Part shown: one piece after another, positions 62,301 through 64,000 of the stretch
Position numbering within the stretch: position 1 is the first letter of the stretch
Layout of the letters: each line of letters starts with the position of its first letter
Source: Pseudoxanthomonas japonensis
Lineage (GTDB): Bacteria > Pseudomonadota > Gammaproteobacteria > Xanthomonadales > Xanthomonadaceae
DNA length: 64,000 nucleotides
Assembly: GCF_010093445.1 (NCBI RefSeq)
Contig: NZ_PDWW01000001.1
Coordinates: forward strand, 310,001-374,000
Direction of reading: 5' to 3'
The notes under the pieces: model-generated
Told to the model about the DNA's origin: nothing
What the model saw: only the letters and a program-made list of their open reading frames with translations
The model's database searches: none
Made by a program: the position numbers and the translations under genes

Positions 62301-62320
62301 TGTTGTCTGGTTAGACAACA
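62301..62320. promoter_or_regulatory. Candidate operator TGTTGTCT-GGTT-AGACAACA
   Basis: An 8-bp perfect inverted repeat with 4-nt spacer lies 38 bp upstream of the XRE start. An AGACAACA half-site 60 bp to the left points to a second, nearer the Ubl promoter. It is the obvious site for the adjacent XRE repressor. Confidence 0.7.
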
Positions 62321-62346
62321 CGCTAGACCCAAAAGTTCCGCCTGTC

Positions 62347-62353
62347 AAGGAGG
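62347..62353 (+). promoter_or_regulatory. Ribosome-binding site AAGGAGG that sets the XRE start
   Basis: A full-consensus Shine-Dalgarno sequence sits four bases before GTG at 62358 and fixes the start there rather than at the ATG at 62277. Confidence 0.8.
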
Positions 62354-62357
62354 CGTC

Positions 62358-62744
62358 GTGTCGTTACCCCCCCTCGGAGAGGCTCTCCGGTTTTTTCGTG
62401 AAGATCGAAAGCTGACGTTGCGTGAGACTGGCCGGTTGGCCGAGGTCGACCACGCCTATATCCATCGCCTAGAGACCGGACAGAAGGAGTCGCCTTCCAG
62501 CGAGATCCTGGAACGCCTGGTCCGAGTCCTGAAGCCATCGAGCCGGGACACCGAGATTTTGATTTACCTGATGGCCCATCCGTCGGGCGATGCTGAACTC
62601 GTCCGGTACGTGCTGGAGAATTCCTCTATTCCGATCGAGACATTTGAAGTCGCCTATGGCGTCCGTCATCGCGGGACCACCAGACCAGAACCGCGTGCTC
62701 TGATCGAGCGCGCACAACGCGTGATCGACTCAGAAGATGAATGA
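62358..62744 (+). CDS. XRE-family repressor, CapH-like partner of the ImmA/IrrE gene
   Basis: The 128-aa product has an N-terminal HTH (LGEALRFFREDRKLTLRETGRLAEVDHAYIHRLETGQKESPSSEILERLVRVL), a linker, and a helical C-terminal part that could dimerise and be cut. It starts at GTG 62358, defined by the AAGGAGG site. It overlaps the metalloprotease gene by 8 bases. The pair resembles CapH-CapP and other repressor/ImmA-IrrE switches, in which the protease cleaves the repressor after DNA damage. It probably represses the divergent Ubl operon. Confidence 0.82.
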   Translation: MSLPPLGEALRFFREDRKLTLRETGRLAEVDHAYIHRLETGQKESPSSEILERLVRVLKPSSRDTEILIYLMAHPSGDAELVRYVLENSSIPIETFEVAYGVRHRGTTRPEPRALIERAQRVIDSEDE

Positions 62745-63588
62745 GTTCACTGCAGAACAGCGTGCCCGCAAGTTCGTTCAATCGGTGAACCCGACCGTCG
62801 TGCCGGTTCCCCTTGAACCCTATCTCGCTCAGATCGGCGCAAAATTGAGCGTAGATGATGAATTAGAGAGTGGCGAAGCAGGCTATACGATGACGGCCAA
62901 GGGCCGTCATTCCATCTTCGTGAATGGCAACGATTCGCCACGTCGCCAGCGCTTCACTGCCTGTCATGAGATTGGCCATGTCGTACTGGAGCTTGAATCC
63001 GAGCATGGTGATCCGTCATGGAGCTATGAGAGGAGGCCACCCAACGAAGTGTGTTGCGACATCTTCGCTGCCGAACTCTTGCTACCCGTTTCGCTATTTC
63101 GGCCAGCCCTACTAAAGAGGGCAATGGATGTGGCCTCCTTGCATGACTTGGCTGAGCAGTTCGAAGCATCCCTGCTGGCTACTGGCTCGCGCATGGTTGC
63201 TTTCTCTCCTGAACCATGCGCGTTTGTCGTGTCTCAGGGTGGCAAGGTCAAGTACGCCTTTCGCTCTGCCTCACTGCGCAGTACCAAACTGTGGATACCT
63301 TCAGGCGTTGCATTGCCGGAGACTTCCTACTCCGCCCAGCTACGCAAGGATCCAACGCATGCGGGTCCATTTGAGCTGGACGCAGATGTTTGGTTCGACA
63401 ATGCCGACGGCGGTACCGTCGTCGAAGATGCGATCTTCGATGCATCTAGGGATCAGGTACTAACGCTCTTGTGCCTGGATTCAGAAGACATGCCAGAGCC
63501 GACGCGTGATGGGCCGATTCGCCAGGACGAAGAAGACACGGGACTGAAGGAACTCGATGGCCACCTGCCTTGGCCGAGCAAGGGCTAA
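62737..63588 (+). CDS. ImmA/IrrE-family metalloprotease
   Basis: The 283-aa product has the HExxH zinc motif CHEIGHVVLELE (H77, E78, H81) and the third ligand region EVCCDIFAAELLLPVSLF with the family E-x2-C/A-D-x-F-A. A C-terminal sensor-like region follows (residues about 140-283). ImmA/IrrE enzymes cut a cognate XRE repressor; CapP-type members respond to single-stranded DNA. It overlaps the XRE gene, indicating joint translation, and is divergent from the Ubl operon. Confidence 0.9.
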   Translation: MNEFTAEQRARKFVQSVNPTVVPVPLEPYLAQIGAKLSVDDELESGEAGYTMTAKGRHSIFVNGNDSPRRQRFTACHEIGHVVLELESEHGDPSWSYERRPPNEVCCDIFAAELLLPVSLFRPALLKRAMDVASLHDLAEQFEASLLATGSRMVAFSPEPCAFVVSQGGKVKYAFRSASLRSTKLWIPSGVALPETSYSAQLRKDPTHAGPFELDADVWFDNADGGTVVEDAIFDASRDQVLTLLCLDSEDMPEPTRDGPIRQDEEDTGLKELDGHLPWPSKG

Positions 63589-63621
63589 GTAGGCGATGGA
63601 CTGACGCGGATAGGAATCGCC

Positions 63622-63996
63622 TCACTGCACCAGGGGTGGTGAGCGCTCGTCTCCCACATCAAATGTAAGTGGCAAGCCCCCCGCGGGGACGCACTCCAAG
63701 GTCACTAGACGCCCATCCCAGTCGTCATCCGTTGCAGCGAAGATGGGAACGGAACGTTCACGAATGCCCTTGAAGAAACGATCCAGTTGGGGCGGTGAAC
63801 TGAAGTATCGGCTCGCCCTATCCTCTGCCTCTTGAGCAGCCGTGTACAGCACTGTCTTGACGCGCTTGTGCACTGACAGATCACCCAAGTCGACGGCTAC
63901 GTCCTCCAGCTCTCCTATCAGAAACCGATTGAGAATCAGGCTGTCGATGACGGGAATGTCATTGACCGGCACACCTACGTGTGTCGTTGTGCTCAC
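63622..63996 (-). CDS. Uncharacterised protein at the window edge (start uncertain)
   Basis: The 124-aa frame begins at a GTG at 63996 and may continue upstream beyond the window. It contains LILNRFLIGELEDVAVDLGDLSVHKRVKTVLYTAAQEAEDRASRYFSSPPQLDRFFKGIRERSVPIFAATDDDWDGRLVTLECVPAGGLPLTFDVGD. I do not recognise a family. It is convergent with the ImmA/IrrE gene. Confidence 0.5.
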   Translation of the reverse strand: MSTTTHVGVPVNDIPVIDSLILNRFLIGELEDVAVDLGDLSVHKRVKTVLYTAAQEAEDRASRYFSSPPQLDRFFKGIRERSVPIFAATDDDWDGRLVTLECVPAGGLPLTFDVGDERSPPLVQ

Positions 63997-64000
63997 AACC

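Larger units (their letters stand above)
62141..62357. promoter_or_regulatory. Divergent control region of the ubiquitin-like operon and XRE/ImmA pair
   Basis: This 217-bp AT-richer segment drives the Ubl operon leftward and the XRE-ImmA genes rightward. It contains a perfect palindrome at 62301-62320 and a further matching half-site at 62235-62242. Confidence 0.75.
44904..64000. mobile_element. Genomic island, left part (extends beyond the window)
   Basis: From the broken radical SAM gene onward the DNA changes: codon use is less GC-rich, gaps between genes lengthen, REP palindromes disappear, orientations mix, and contents are typical of accessory DNA (HNH, MBL, XRE, ImmA/IrrE, ubiquitin-like genes). 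The left edge is placed where radical SAM homology stops. No integrase, transposase or attachment repeat was recognised in the window, so the element class is unknown. Confidence 0.72.

Noticed and set aside
44904-64000. Integrase, transposase, tRNA attachment site or CRISPR array
   Set aside because: Looked for on both strands; no tyrosine or serine recombinase motif, tRNA cloverleaf or regularly spaced repeats were seen in the window.

Overview
The window (about 64 kb) is high-GC DNA from a gammaproteobacterium, most likely a member of the Xanthomonadaceae (Pseudoxanthomonas/Xanthomonas/Stenotrophomonas relatives). This placement is an inference from gene content: a FabV enoyl reductase, an AcnD/PrpF methylcitrate pair, a PhhA/Lrp pair, an mlaFEDCB-mlaA run, and REP palindromes of the GTGGGAGCGACGT type. 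I could not search a database, so genus is not claimed.

Positions 1 to about 44,900 are ordinary chromosome. On the minus strand lie recC and the start of recB. Then come the complete Mla phospholipid-transport cluster (6.4-10.6 kb), rmuC, an APC permease, fabV, an rRNA methyltransferase with a DUF1080 lipoprotein, and a TerC-family exporter behind a manganese (yybP-ykoY) riboswitch. These are followed by a rhomboid protease, a GH18 protein, a TonB receptor, a bufferin-type metallophore operon (bufA2-bufB-bufC-doxX) with a divergent AraC regulator, a patatin lipoprotein, phhA with its Lrp-type neighbour, azurin, a DUF389 protein, acnD...prpF interrupted by an SRPBCC gene and a DUF559 element with inverted repeats, a NarL-type two-component pair, a DUF4010 protein, fbp, and a few small enzymes. 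Several REP-like palindromes sit directly behind stop codons and one pair splits mlaF from mlaE.

At about 44,904 a PA0069-type radical SAM gene is cut off in its first cysteine cluster, and DNA of a different character begins: lower GC, orphan genes, mixed orientation and longer gaps. I read 44,904-64,000 as the left part of a genomic island; no integrase is visible, so its other end is outside the window. It holds a DEDD 3'-5' exonuclease, a large MBL-fold hydrolase, an XRE regulator, BPSL0761 and SseB-type genes, a membrane protein, a cytoplasmic-looking astacin zymogen paired with a lipoprotein, an HNH nuclease, a three-gene operon (SAM methyltransferase, AlkB dioxygenase, a protein with a HEPN-like R-x4-H motif), unknown genes, and a ubiquitin-like conjugation operon.

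The strongest system in the island is the ubiquitin-like operon (59.6-62.1 kb): a single-domain Multiubiquitin-family Ubl ending in glycine, a family-E E2, a fused JAMM-protease/E1, and a DUF6527 protein, all overlapping or nearly so. It is divergent from an XRE repressor plus ImmA/IrrE metalloprotease pair, resembling the CapH/CapP damage-responsive switch of CBASS loci, and a perfect TGTTGTCT-N4-AGACAACA palindrome lies between them. The methyltransferase-AlkB-HEPN-like operon is the least familiar grouping and the best candidate for something undescribed.
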